DNA of 64,000 bases from NCBI RefSeq assembly GCF_000264905.1, contig NW_006763139.1, forward strand, positions 908,313 to 972,312, written 5' to 3'. This DNA comes from Stereum hirsutum FP-91666 SS1. Taxonomy: Eukaryota; Basidiomycota; Agaricomycetes; Russulales; Stereaceae. How positions within the stretch are numbered: position 1 is the first letter of the stretch; the number at the start of each line of letters is the position of its first letter. A program made the translations under genes and the position numbers. Of the stretch, positions 23,292-35,268 are shown piece by piece. The notes beneath the pieces are model-generated. The model saw nothing but the letters and a program-made list of their open reading frames with translations. It was not told where the DNA came from and made no database searches.

Positions 23292-24415
23292 TCATATTCC
23301 AAAGTAAGCATGGCCTCTATCGTTGAGAGCCCCGGCGCTGTCCAGTAAGTCTAGAAACGGGAGTGTGTCAGTGGGTACGATCGTATTTGAAACGCGTGTA
23401 ACTGCCTCACTGTAGGCTGATGTACCATCGTCGCGCTATAGGTAGAACAGAGACTTAGGAATCAATCAAACGAGAGCAAAAGAAGCGTAACGTACGAAGA
23501 ACCCAAACCAGGAGTACTTCTCAATCCAATCGAGGCTATCGAGATACGCGATGGACTGGCTCAAAAAGTCCAGCACCACTAGGCCGAGCAGGCACAACAT
23601 TGAGACAGCATGAGCAAGGTGTCAGTCTTGTACCGTGATAGGATGCGCACCAGAGCTGTCCGAGTTCGTGCTCGCAAATTCCGTGATCCAGACGTTGTAG
23701 TCCGCAAATTGACCGTGTGCCGACCAGATATAATCGTAGAATGAACCCAAACCGTCACCATACCAGTGCAAAGCAATTGCGTCTGCTCAGCATCAAGGGA
23801 CGTATAAAATGTGGTCAGTCTTGCCATGAACGAAGTGGTAACCAAAACATGTTTACTCGCCTATGTGACAGTCTGAACAGGCAGCTAAGAAGTCGGATAA
23901 CCAAGGAAGACCGGTGTCTGCGTTTGTTACTGCAGGTGCGACGAGCTTGATGCCACTGTCATGGAGAGGGTCAATGTACTGCTTCCACAGAGCGGCCGCG
24001 TCCGAGGCGGTGATGTTGGATTGAGTCGCAAAGTCTGGTTCGTTGAATCCCTAAACAAATTTCAACGTCATCAGTACTTTTCCTCGTAATGAAGAAAGAA
24101 AACATAACTTACCAGAGCAACAGTCGCGGCTTGAGAGATAACCTCGCTGCCAAAGCTTTCGACGCCACCCTCACCCCATTGCATGGGATAGTAAGCGATA
24201 CCCGGGATCATAAGATATGAAGGCGCCGTGGTACCCCAGTCATATATCCAACTAATGTTGGTTCCACTCTGGACGGCAGTGCTTATATCTCCAGTGTTTT
24301 GCGAGTCGGCGAAAGCAAGACCACGCTTGGGATTGACGGCTGTCGCAACTAGGGTCATTCCCAGGACGAGCAGGAGATAAAGCGGCCCAATATTGATAAA
24401 TGATGTGCGGGTCAT
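23292..24415 (-). CDS. Secreted GH128-type (Asl1-like) beta-1,3-glucanase
   Basis: This family cleaves beta-1,3-glucan in fungal walls. The spliced protein is about 263 residues. A signal peptide (GPLYLLLVLGMTLVATA) precedes KRGLAFADS. Then come WIYDWGTTAP, IAYYPMQWG, GFNEPDF (first catalytic Glu), DAIALHWYG and VWITEFASTNSD (second catalytic Glu). SLDWIEKYSWFGFF and LLDSAGALNDRGHAYFG close the barrel. Family motifs are complete, so it should be active. One intron (donor at 23860) seems to use a GC donor, AG|GCGAGT, because only that junction joins CHI to DAIALHW in frame. It is likely extracellular or wall-bound and acts in wall remodelling during growth or fruiting. Confidence 0.9.
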
Positions 24416-26029
24416 GTTGAATCAAGGAAGGAGCAAAGACGAAGGGATTGAAGGGGAAAGTGTCTGAGCTGAAAGAGTTAAAGGAGGGTGCAAAATGCTC
24501 AGGCAAGGCCCTTAGAACATAGAAATAGTATGAGCGTCTCGATCAGCGGCCAGGTCCACCATGAGATGCATACAGACAGAAACGCGCAACGTTACATGCT
24601 GCAAGCGAGCTCAGAAGGTATGATAGCATGCGCCGAGAGCCATGCGGTGCGTGTCCTGATTTCGGAGTCGCTGAAGGTCGCTGATCCCAGGTGAAAACGC
24701 TTTGATACGATGAGGACCAGAGGGTCGCGGAGGAAACTGAACGCATCAGAGAATTAGTCACCCCATCATTTAGTAGAAGGACGTCTGCATGCTGGACAGA
24801 GCCATCATCTCCCGTGTAAGTCGGGAAAAGTCAAACTTGGCGAAAGAATGAACTTGCGTGATTCAGACTGCCACACGGTCGGACCTGGTCAAAATTGAAT
24901 CTCCGACACATCCAACAGAGGTCCAACGAACAAAAAACCGGCTCCTCCACCAAGTACTCGCATTACTCATGGCGGCCGACTTGTGTGCTCTCCATTGCAT
25001 CTCCGACAGTTCCCAGCCCCTTTACATGAAAGAGTTCGGCACCGCAGGTCTACAGCCGATTTTTCGTGAAACAACCGTGGACACCTCACTGCCAGGCCAC
25101 GAAGTCGCCGTCGGGACTTCCCCATGCTATACTAGGTTACTACGTGTGCACTCTGTGTTACAGGCCTACTACAATCAATCTGCGTACGGGCTTTGGAGGC
25201 CTCTTTTTTCTGTGGATACGTTGCATCTGGACTCATCGCCTGGCTTACTTACAACCGTGAAGTAAACTTGAACATGCACATCCCTACTTGGTTCTCGGTA
25301 CCTCGTGCATGCTCACTTTGATTCTGGTATCCACCGGACCATCGATGGGTCACACCGTGGATACTTCACGGGCTCGATGCGGGGACAGTTTTTGTCATTA
25401 CTATCTGCAGACTCCATGATATTGAAGCACAATCTTCATCCGTTGTAAAGTTACTGGTTCAAAGGTCTATGTACTGGGCTATTAACAAATTTCCTGCGAC
25501 ATGCTGTCTCCGAGCCATTTTCTGAGGCCTGTAAGTGAGGGTGGGTAGGTGATCTTATACCACTAACAAGATAAGCTCGCACTGACGGAGACTGGCCACG
25601 GTCGAGTACTACTCCCGCCGCTTTTCTACGGCGTGCAGTTAACTCCATTCCTGTGACCAGCTCAATACGATCACCGGAACATCGTTCCACAAGTTTCACT
25701 CTGATGCGGTCCATGTGGATACGGAAATGCAGGGACATGCCGGCTTTCCTGTGAGATCGGCAGTCAACTTCGTCCTCCTCCCCCTCGTAATTCAGCCTCT
25801 CTAATCATGCCAAGAAATTTCAGGTGCATCACAGCGCAAGAGAGACAGTGGCTCAGAATTTTTGATTCTGATTGATCTGCATGCTTTGGTCATCCGTCGT
25901 CAAAGTGCCTGGCCCATAGAGTCGACGACCGAGGCTTCCGTACTAGATTTGGACAACCAATACTCTATAAAAGCTGCTTCACAAGATTTCGTACTGCAGC
26001 AAGCTTCAGAGCCCCAGCCTTTCTCCGTC
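24416..26029. other. 1.6-kb divergent intergenic region between two secreted-protein genes
   Basis: The region separates the starts of the GH128 glucanase (-) and the DUF1996 protein (+). The longest plus-strand ORF (24858-25265) begins at GTG rather than ATG, and its composition is not protein-like. The length suggests individually regulated promoters, in contrast to the short shared promoters elsewhere in the window. A TATA and CCAAT pair near the right end is listed separately. Confidence 0.55.
25957..25973 (+). promoter_or_regulatory. CCAAT box and TATA box of the DUF1996 gene
   Basis: CCAAT occupies 25957-25961, immediately followed by CTCTATAAAAG with the TATA element at 25966-25973. 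The start codon is at 26030, about 57 bp downstream, leaving room for a short leader. A clear TATAAAAG is unusual in this window. It fits an inducible, strongly expressed secreted protein. Confidence 0.65.
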
Positions 26030-27874
26030 ATGTACTCCTCAGGTCTTATTGCCACTGCTATTGCTCTTGCTTCAAGTCAATCCGCATTCGCATGGTTCCG
26101 TGTTGCTTGCACGACTCCTCTAGTTTCGGGTATGTCTCCTAATGATCATGTATGTTTCTGCCAAACTAATGCGGTCACTCTCAATCCTTAGAGCGTGTTG
26201 ACCCTGTCATTTCTCCCGGCGTCATTCCTTCCAACCACGTTCATGTTTGTTGTTTCCTACAGGAATCAGGACTTCTATGCTCATGCTCACATGCTACTTA
26301 TTTCACAGACTATCCACGGTGGTCAAAGTATGGTCATTTGAATTGGAAGTTTCAAACCCGAATTCACATAGGATCACATTCGTTGCAGACTTTGCGGCTA
26401 ACGCCACCTTCGACACACTCCGAGCTTCCTCATGTACATCATGCCTTGTCACTCAGGTACAGTTGTTTTCTGACATCCTTTCACCATCTGAACATACTGA
26501 TCTCACGCTCTTGACTTCACGCAGGATGATACTAATTATTGTACGCATCTTGACGAAATGGGTTATAGCTCGGAACCCTACTGATCAGTCTGTACTCTAA
26601 GGGTTCCCCAAGCTCTACTTCCGTGATCCCACTACACAGCAGTACGAGGAAGTTAGCAATGGTGGTCTGTGTCTTTCCTTACTGTCCGCCTGAAGGCTCT
26701 ATTCTGATAGAAATATCCAGGTCTCCTTGTCTATTATCAGAACCGTGGAGACCTCGACGTTTCTAACGGTGGTCCCGGTCTCAAAGCCTTCCCTGCCGGT
26801 TTCAAGGTAAGCATTGATCATTGCATCGGATGCTCTTCTCAAACATTCTCTTTCCCTCTTTCCCTCTTTAGATGATATCCGGAAACCCTGCACGTCGTGG
26901 TACTCAGTATGTAATGAAGTTTGCAGCCTCGTCTTGGGACTAATTGGGTTATCAAGATATTCGACGAGTGACCCATCCCAAGCTGCGTTGGCGGAACGCG
27001 CTCAGTTCTTCTCATGCTTGAGATACACTGATGGCGTTGATGGCTACGATGGTGAGTTGGCTGCTTACTCGTGTTCTCTCAGATATTCTGACCAAGAATC
27101 CAGGGTACGGATTCCCAACGACGAATTGTGAGGCCGGATTGAACGCGCGAATTCACTTCCCTGCTTGTTGGGACGGTGTGGTGAGTCTTTGTCTCATTTC
27201 GATCGCAGCTAACCACTGGCTGATATGATTCATGGCCATACAGAACTTGGACTCTTCAGACCATACGTCACACACGGCGTTCCTCTCTGAGCTTGACAAT
27301 GGAGCTTGCCCAGATACCCACCCCGTTGGTCTCATGAAGCTTCTATACGAGGTTACTTGGGACATCAATGCTTTTGCCGACCGGTGCGGTTCAATGCATC
27401 TTAAACTGCATATTTTTACCCTGACCATGTTTCATTGCAGTTGGGATACCACGAATTCCTCAGCCTGGCCTTTCGTCTACGCCACCGGCGATCCTACGGG
27501 TCTGTCCTGGCACGGAGACTTCCAGAACGGTTGGGACGTTACCGCCCTTCAGAACGCCATTGACGACTGCAACAACCCCAACGACGAGACCTGGGATGGT
27601 GTCACTGAGGCGTGTTCGTATTTGACAGTCCAGCAATCTTCAGTCGCTTCGACATGTAAGGCCCAGGTCGTGGTTGACGAGACTGTCGGTGGCGACGGCA
27701 TTATTCTGGACAGACTACCTGGGTGAGCCTTGTTTTTTTTTTATGATCACGGTGAGTGAGAAAAAGGCTCACCAACCGCTGTGCCAATATAGTTGTAACC
27801 CCCTTCAATATGGCCCCGAAGATGCGACCTACTATTCCGACTCGAATTGCCCCACAAGCGGATTTACTTTCTAA
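26030..27874 (+). CDS. Secreted DUF1996-domain protein
   Basis: DUF1996 proteins are fungal secreted or wall-associated proteins of unknown biochemical activity. The signal peptide is MYSSGLIATAIALASSQSAFA. Exons then give RVDPVISPGVIPSNHVHTIHGG, FDTLRASSCTSCLVTQ with the paired cysteines, LYFRDPTTQQYEEV, LLVYYQNRGDLDVSNGG and GLKAFPAGFKMISGNPARR. FPACWDGVNLDSSDHTSHTA, CPDTHPVGLMKLLYEVTWD and a long last domain (GLSWHGDFQNGWD) follow. The final splice joins DRLPG to CNPLQYGPEDA. About ten small exons, with every family segment present. There is no GPI-like or WSC tail, so it is probably soluble. It lies near another secreted protein (GH128), but with its own promoter. Confidence 0.9.
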
Positions 27875-28287
27875 TCAGATACCATATTCCACACAGGTTC
27901 ACCATCTTTTCTTAGCCGTTTAAACTTTACTTCTGGGTTTTTGGACGTTGGCACTGTCTTTACATACATGCCGCATATTTATTCCTTGATATACACCAAT
28001 CGTGAACCATTGATACTCTCTCCACGAGTGTCATTCCCCCAAGCTGCTGCACGACCACACACAAGAACAAATGCTTATAGCCTCAGTCTATAACGGCTGC
28101 CTTTAGCAGTTAGTCGGTGCAGTATCTCTGGCCGGCAATATAAAGGCTCTGCATTCACCAATTCTAGACTAAATATGACAATGACTGAACGGGAGATTCA
28201 TACGAGAGCAGTAAAGCTCTCCATGGAAACACAAAACAGACACGTAGATCATACACGTCGCAATTAGCCGCGCTCGTCGTCAGACCC
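27875..28287. other. Convergent intergenic region, no gene seen
   Basis: This 413-bp stretch lies between the stop codons of the DUF1996 gene (+) and the amidase gene (-). It should contain both 3' untranslated regions. No repeat or RNA gene was noticed. Confidence 0.55.
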
Positions 28288-30628
28288 TCATATCATAACA
28301 TCAATCAATTGCGTCTTCGGGACCGCGATCTCAAACGCCCTTTTCCCCAACCTCACATGCGTCGCCTGCTCGTACGCGTACGCATACTTTATCAACTCAA
28401 ATTCGCTCCATGCCGTGCCCATGAATGTGAGTCCAAACGGCATTCCGGGTGCTTCATCGATGACAGGCTCGGCCGGCCCTGGAATAACGTCGTCGGGTGT
28501 GAAACCGAGTGGAACTGAGAGAACAGGGGTCAACTGGCATGCGCAAGAAACCGAAGGTTCGGACGTACCAGTGACGAGAGGATACCCTGCTATAGCGGCT
28601 GGACGAGTGACATGACCTTGTGCAGCAAAATGTCGTGTCAGAACTCCAAGGCAATAAATCGGCCATAGATCGTCAATATTGTATACCCATCGTCGGCAGA
28701 ATAAGAGCATCCACACGATACTTCTTCAAAGTGGCATCAATACCATCCCTACCACCCATGTTGTGATTGCGCTCGATGGCTTGATAGTATGTCTCGTTTT
28801 TTATCGAGGTCTCAGCCTCGATATGCCTGTGTAAACAGGATGGTGAGCTTTACGTTTGGGCTTTGACGACTCTTAGGCGAGAAAGTCGAAGTCGACGCAC
28901 CCATCCTGAGTAGCGCAGTAAGGTGGTATCAACTCGAGATCGGCGTGGTCAATATTAAACCGTATAATATCTGAAATATTTTTTACGCCTGTCGGGACGT
29001 CCAGGAGTTTAGAAATATATGCCTCTATCTCTTCCTGTACATCAACAGAAGTTAGTGCTATGATAGTTGACCGTATCCGGATCTCACCTTGAAATCGATT
29101 GCAGCAACCAAATGCTGCCCCTCAGTGGATTTCTTGATATCGAACTCGTTCGTGAAGTCAGCTTCTACAATCTCCGCACCCAAACCTCGCATAATGTCCA
29201 TCGAGTGGTTCAATGCCTCGTGAACGTAGTCCATTCTCTCCGTCATCAAATTTCGCACTACACCCAGCCGAACGCCCGCAAGACCAAATGGTTGCAGCGC
29301 ATCCAGATAATTGGGCAATGGGGATGGCTGAGCTAGGGTAAAGTTATCTAGAATGTCACGTCCTGCAATGGTAGTAAGGAGAACAGCCGCATCCGCGACG
29401 GACCGAGCCATGGGCCCAACGGTGTCTTGATGGCGCATAATTGGGATGACTACGAATTAAATCAGTACTTTTCAGCTACCCACACGACAAATTGTAAACT
29501 GGCTAACCTCCAGCTCTGGATGTCAAACCAACCGTAGGCTTGATTCCTACGATATTACTTCTCGATGAAGGACCAACAATCGACCCGTCCGTCTCCGTAC
29601 CCAGAGCCGCAGCAGCCAAACCAATAGCTGTTCCCGTTCCACTACCGGTACTCGAGCCACCAGCGTCGCCTAGAGGGTAGTAAGGTGACGTAGCCTGGCC
29701 GCCACGACCTGACCAACCCGAAGGGATAATGAACGCCCGATTGTGTGCCCATTCTAGAAGGAGTTTGACAATATCAGGTATGTAAATGAGAGAAGAATGG
29801 GGCCGATGTACCTGACATGCTAGCCTTTCCGATGAATATGACACCCGCCTCACGAAGATTCGCAGCCACAGTCGCATCCCTGGGAGGTACAGATCCAAGG
29901 AGTGCATATGATCCCGCTGTCGTATTCATGCCTCGAGAACAGCATAATGTTAGTGTAGATAGAATATATGATATATGTTTATAGCGAATCACCATCGCTA
30001 ATTTTAGTGGCGATGTTGTCCTTCAGGAGGATGGGGATTCCATGCAGAGGTCCACGAGCGCCTTTCTTCCGTCTCTCTTTGTCCAAAGCAGCCGCTTGCT
30101 TCAGAGCACTCGGGCTCGTCTCGATAACGGCATGCAAATTCGCGCCTCGATGATTGACCTCCTCTATGCGAGCAAAATACGCCTATATATCCAAGTACAT
30201 AATGTTCGATACAGTGACTCGATGCGTGCCAAGCGACGAGTAATACTCGCCTGAACAAGATCGACGCTGGTGAAGTACCCCTTTGACAGACCATCCTGAA
30301 GCTCCAACATAGAGGCTTCGTATAGGTCCGGCAATGGCGGTGCTTCCCGAAAACATCCTCGAGGCCCGAATAGCAAATTATAGGGGTAACCTAGAGTGCT
30401 GAAGAAGATCAAGACGAAGGCCGCCCAAAGAACGAGAATATTCTTTACAACGGCAGAACATCAAATCTCATCGGCAGCGACTCAAAATGCATATGAGCGC
30501 ACCTTTCTGTAGGGCACAGAAGTGTGTATGACAAGACAATAGTAGCCAAAGACGCAAGAGGCTTCAGTTAGTGCGCATGATGATACACATAATGAAAGAC
30601 ATCAACTCAGACACTCGGTACCTTTCAT
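28288..30628 (-). CDS. Amidase-signature family hydrolase
   Basis: This enzyme should hydrolyse an amide bond. The substrate cannot be read from sequence. The Ser-cisSer-Lys triad is visible: Lys in GIPILLKDNIATK, cis-Ser in GGSSTGSGTG, and the nucleophile Ser in GTETDGSIVGPSS. Downstream come RHQDTVGPMARSVADAAVL and a C-terminal exon with YPLVTGTSEPSVS and GMPFGLTFMGTAWSE. The N-terminus has a hydrophobic stretch, ILVLWAAFVLIFFSTLGY, so it may be membrane-anchored or secreted. The first exon is only ATGAAAG (30622-30628). Its intron ends in a textbook branch site, CTAAC followed by TGAAG. This start is supported by splice continuity but is the least certain part. Divergent to HEM25. Confidence 0.9.
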
Positions 30629-31201
30629 GCCAAGCTCTGAACTTCCTGAATGGTTTTCCCTCGACGAAGCCAACTACGGGATGCGAGGCCTTCTCGACTG
30701 AAAAGCTATAAGTCAGGGGGAGGGTGGAATGGCCCATGGCTGAGTTGGTGACTGGAGTCCGAAGCGGCGCTACTCAGACTGGATCGGTACAAAAAGATGT
30801 GACAAATGTGTTAAAGAAACCACCTATCCAGAGGTCATACTGGAGGCATGGAGTGCAGAGTGAACCTACTTACAAGAACCTGCCGGTACTTACTCTGGGA
30901 AATGCCCACCAGGATCACGGTGATCGACTACGTCGTCGTTGAATGACAGGACGGAATGGATCGAATGATCGACTGACGATTGGTTGACGCCTTGCGTCCC
31001 GGGAATCTCCGCTTCAACTTTGCCTCAACGGTCAACTTCCTCGCACTCTCAGTCCTACACACTTCTGACTTCAAAAGCCTCCTCTAGCCTGTGCGGTATT
31101 GCCTCTGGTAACTGTGTCGCCAGTTTAACTTGAACTGTCACCGCTGCCATCCGCATAGTAGGCACTTGGGCGCTCATACGACCCCGAGCTCTGCCTGATT
31201 G
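30629..31201. promoter_or_regulatory. Divergent intergenic region, amidase / HEM25
   Basis: This 573-bp region holds the promoters of both genes. No TATA box is evident and no ORF with protein-like composition is present. Confidence 0.45.
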
Positions 31202-32607
31202 ATGAGCAATGTGGGACATCATCTTCTCTCTGGTTGGTGCGATTTCGGGTTCATTTGCAGACCACATATGCTTATGTATGATTCTAGGCGGTTTGTCCGG
31301 TCTTGCCACAACAATCGCACTCCAGCCATGTTTGTCACTTCTTCACGAGTGCCACATTTCCTACATTAGTTCTCACTCATCTGTCGCGCTAGTTGACCTC
31401 TTGAAGACACGGATACAGCAGAGAGAACCGGGAGACATTGTCAGAGCGAGGTAACATAATCTTTCTCCAAGTCGCGTATCGGGCTAATTTTCCGCATAGG
31501 AATACAAGGAGCATTATCGGTACGGCCAAGGATATCCTCGCCACAAAAGGCGTTCGTGGACTCTGGCGAGGCACAAACGCTGGTCTCATCCGGTAGCATA
31601 TAGTCTAATCCTCACTCTTCCGTCACGCTCACGAGGTGCCACACCAGTAATGTCCCCGGCATAGCTCTCTACATGACATCCCTCAACCACATCCGGTCAC
31701 TCCTCGCCACTTCACCCTATTTCTCCGTCATCCGCACACCGTCTAGCTACACTTCAACACACGCATCAGTTCTTCCTTCACTAACTGTTACAGGCAACCT
31801 CTTAGCGGGCGCGACGACGAGGGTCGCCATCGGTTTCTTGTTGAATCCAGTCTCGGTGCTCAAGACGCGTTATGAGGTTTGCTTCTTCCCTCTGGATGAC
31901 TGGTGCAATTGGTTTTCCTAAATTGTGCATGCTGGTAGAGCAATATGTACTCCTATGCCTCCCTTTCCTCCGCTTTCCTCTCCATGGTCCGTTCCGGACC
32001 CTCCGAACTCCTCCGAGGCTTTGTAGCTTCCTCACTACGGGACGCACCCTACGCTGGCATCTTCGTCGTATCATATGAAGCAATCAAGCAGAATGCCAGT
32101 ACGTCTATTACTGCCTAATCAAGGATTCATAGTGACTGATTTCAACGATGGGTACAGCTGTTTTGCTACCGCCGAACTCGACGATGAGTTCTGCACTACT
32201 GCATAGCCTGTCAGCCGCATCGGCTGGGACAGTAGCGACGTTGACTACGCATCCGTTCGACGTGATCAAGGTCCGGCCTCTCTTGCTTGTCTAGTCCATG
32301 TACTGTATACTTACACTAGAAATCGTAGACAAAAGTACAAGTACGCACGGAGGACAGATATCACGGTCTCGCGCGGACTGTGAAAACGATATTTCAAGTC
32401 TGCACCTTTCGTTAAGTTGACGAGTGCATCCATCGAACTTACCCTCGTCTCTTGATAATATAGCAACGAGGCCTACTCGGCTTCTTCGACGGTGCCTCCC
32501 TCCGCCTTTCTCGCAAAGTTCTCTCCTCGGCAATTGGATGGGCAGTCTACGAGTCTGTGCTCCTCTTCATGAAGAGACAGCCAGAACTCAAATCTGAACG
32601 GACATAA
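31202..32607 (+). CDS. HEM25: Mitochondrial glycine carrier HEM25 (SLC25A38 type)
   Basis: This inner-membrane carrier imports glycine for 5-aminolevulinate synthesis, the first step of heme synthesis. The first exon gives MSNVGHHLLSG and splices to GLSGLATTIALQP then FDLLKTRIQQ, creating the first carrier signature PFDLLKTR. The second repeat reads NPVSVLKTRYE and the third HPFDVIKTKVQ. Each carries the P-x-D/S-x-x-K/R motif followed by a conserved segment (GVRGLWRGTNAGLIR, GLLGFFDGASLRLSRK). Three repeats at about 300-330 residues is the normal carrier length. The LLSG start and placement of the motifs match SLC25A38 better than other carriers. It converges on the acyl-CoA dehydrogenase gene, with 151 bp between stops. 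Confidence 0.88.
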
Positions 32608-32758
32608 TACTACCACTATACTTGAGTGTGGTCTGACTGTGGTGATGATTTAGTATGATATTGTGACATAGATATACAGTGCTCCTCTCTTAATTGCAAA
32701 GATTATACAATGGCATGCGGAGCAGGCGGTCGTGCTAAAGGGGATGTCCGTTTGTCCG

Positions 32759-34466
32759 TCATGAGTATTCCTTCTGGATGAACTTAGCGATGGTCTGCAG
32801 CTGGATATTCGAAGTTCCCTCGTAGATTGCGCCCTGTGTCGTACGAAACGCCGTCAGCATAGCCAACTAGCACTCGACAGCAAGGCAGTTGACTTACGAT
32901 CTTCGAATCCCTCCAGTACTTCTCTATCCCGGTCTCCCTCGTGAAACCCACGCCTCCAGCCCATTCAATTGCCGACCCCGACACCTGCTGTGCCACAACA
33001 CTACTCCAATATTTCGCCATCGCTGCTTCTTTAGTAAAGGTTTTGCCCTCTTCCTTCCGCCTCGCCGCATTGTAGGTCAAGAGCCGAGCGGTCTCTAGCT
33101 GCACGGCAGCTTCGGCAATCTGGAAGGACATGCCCTGGAAGGTTCCAACGGGTTGTCCGAACTGCTTGCGTTCGTAGGTGTACGGGACAGATTTGTCGAA
33201 AGCACCTTGAGCAAGACCAAGCATTTGTGCAGCGATACCAATACGGCCTGCAATTTCAAAAAGACAAAGAAGAAGGAAATTATGAGAGAAGAACATAGTA
33301 CAACCAGGGGGAGAACATCAAGCGAACCTTCATTGAGAATTTCTATAGCAATCTTGTAGCCCTTGCCCTCGCCGCCGATAATATTCTCAGCAGGAACCTT
33401 GAGGTCATCGAAGTTGAGAGTGCATGTCGAACTAGCACGAATGCCGAGCTTCTGCTCTTTCTTCGCGATCTCGATACCCATGTCCTTTGTGGCAACGAAG
33501 CAAGTTATGCCCTTATAGCCAGCACTTGGATTGATCTGTGACGTGTGAGTCAAGACAAAATTCAACCATGCAACGGAAGCGGAGACGTACATTGGCGAAA
33601 ATGAGAAAGATCTCGGCTTCATGAGAGTTCGTGATCCACATCTTGGAACCATTGATGATCCAATTGTCGCCGTCTTTCTTCGCGCGAGTTTGAAGCGCAA
33701 ATGCGTCGGAGCCTGACGCAGGCTCAGACAAGCAGAAACTTCCCAGCTGAACAGAGTACGCCCGAGTAAGCATGAGTTAAAGACGTGAAGATACAACGTG
33801 GATGGACCTTAGACTCTGCCAGCTGAGGTAACCACTTGTCCTGTTGCTCCTTCGTGCCATATTTGCGGAAGATGGTGTTGACGAGAGTATTGTGCACGTC
33901 GCACATGACGGACACTGAGGGATCAATCTTGGCGAGTTCCTCTATGGCGATGATGGCGGAAGTAAATGATGACTCGGCGCCTCCGTGGTCGGCACTTGTC
34001 TCGATACCCATGAGCTGTTCGAGAAGGTGTGAGAAGTCTAAGAGAGGAGTAGATGAACTGTTATTTCTTACGCCTTGCTCAAACAGACCGGTGATTATTG
34101 AAGGGTCCATTTGCTCGTTCTCGTCCATCTCACGGACCTTCGGCGCTACGACGTCCTGTGAGAACCGTCGCACTACATGTCAACTGTATTAGAGTAATTC
34201 CAAGGACGCGGAGTATTGCACAGGAGACACACCGGCTTCACGTAGCATTTCCTCTTCCTCAGTAAAAGTGTGCAGTGAGTTCAAGGTTCCTTCCTGACGA
34301 GCAAGACTGGTTGAGAACGTCCTGCAACATGATCCGAGAGTGTTCGGAATGAGTGCTTTCGATCCACGAAACAGTTATCCAGCCAGTGTACGGACCTTGT
34401 TACGTTTCTCATAACCTTGTATGAGCAGGAAGGCTTGAGAGCGCGTGTCGCTGAGCGTAACATCAT
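32759..34466 (-). CDS. ACADSB: Short/branched-chain acyl-CoA dehydrogenase, mitochondrial
   Basis: This flavoenzyme oxidises acyl-CoA esters in isoleucine/valine breakdown or short-chain beta-oxidation. The basic N-terminus ([20 protein letters not shown]) is a likely mitochondrial presequence. Then come [20 protein letters not shown], the FAD signature [39 protein letters not shown] and [20 protein letters not shown] long C-terminal helical domain has [15 protein letters not shown] and [18 protein letters not shown]. The last exon contains [17 protein letters not shown], whose Glu is the catalytic base. Eight or so exons, about 420 residues. Best family guess is short/branched chain, but isovaleryl- or short-chain-specific enzymes are close relatives. 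An in-frame upstream start at 34514 is possible. Confidence 0.92.
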
Positions 34467-34802
34467 TCTATCAACGAGTGGGTGAAGAGAGAGATGAGGA
34501 TGAGGTGGTTTCAAGTTGAAGGCGATTTAGGTAAATGAGTACCGCGCCGATCATCCCCCGCAAGAGGATCGTGGGGAACCGCGGGCATGTGATTCCCGTT
34601 TACCGGTGACGCTTTAGCCAATCATCAGCGACTTGAAGCTTCGACAAGCCGACAGCAGCCGAAGGCTTTAGAATTCAACAAAGCCAAACAATTTGTCCCG
34701 GTCTATCACCCGAGATGTGATGACATCGGGATCCATACTGTCTCTGTCTTCATCTTTTCAATATATCGGCCCTATAACCGTAGATTCATACCTCATCTCG
34801 AG
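34467..34802. promoter_or_regulatory. Divergent promoter, acyl-CoA dehydrogenase / KGD4
   Basis: This 336-bp region lies between two start codons of mitochondrial-protein genes. It likely contains both promoters and could co-regulate them. An AT-rich TTCAATATATCGG segment lies about 50 bp upstream of KGD4. Confidence 0.45.
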
Positions 34803-35268
34803 ATGCAGCCCACAATTCGAGCTCTCGCCCAAGCGTCACATATGCACAAACCTATGATCAATTTCTTGGGCAAGAGGCAATGGAGTACGTTCCTTACTTG
34901 TTTATTGTTTGCCAGTACTCAGCGATGCTGCCTTTTTCTTCTTGCTACTATGCTTTGCAGAGCCAGAATCGCCGCATCCTCATCCTGCCGCGCCGCCAGA
35001 GCTGCAGAGGGCGTTCCCTGACTTCCTCAAGAAGTTCGAGAGCTCTGCGTCTGGTTCCTCGTCTCCAGCTTCATCGCCATCGAGTGGGAGGCCGGTATAC
35101 GGAGAGTTCTGGGAGGCTCCGAGCTGGGTCTGGAATCCCAGGGTTAGGGTATTAGAGGAGGCTGAGATGGACGCTATCACGGTGAGTGCAATGCTTTCTG
35201 CCATCCGGGAGTTATGGCTGAAGTCTCGTCTTCGCGCACTTCAGAGTGGAGGAGCTTCAGGATTCTAG
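34803..35268 (+). CDS. KGD4: Alpha-ketoglutarate dehydrogenase subunit 4 (KGD4/MRPS36 family)
   Basis: KGD4 tethers the E3 subunit to the mitochondrial 2-oxoglutarate dehydrogenase core, which makes succinyl-CoA. Three exons give 108 residues. The N-terminus carries HKPMINFLGKRQWK, joined across an intron to PESPHPHPAAPPELQ, the conserved lipoyl-core contact segment of the family. The middle is Ser/Pro-rich. The C-terminus reads VYGEFWEAPSWVW, then LEEAEMDAI joined to TSGGASGF, the family's typical Gly/Ala/Ser ending. Both introns have clean GT-AG sites (34889 and 35184 donors, approximately). Earlier literature called this protein mitoribosomal Ymr31/MRPS36. It is easily missed because unspliced ORFs are shadows. 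Confidence 0.9.

Noticed and set aside
24858..25265. 135-codon plus-strand ORF in the GH128/DUF1996 gap
   Set aside because: It starts at GTG, has no signal or domain, and no splice continuation was found.
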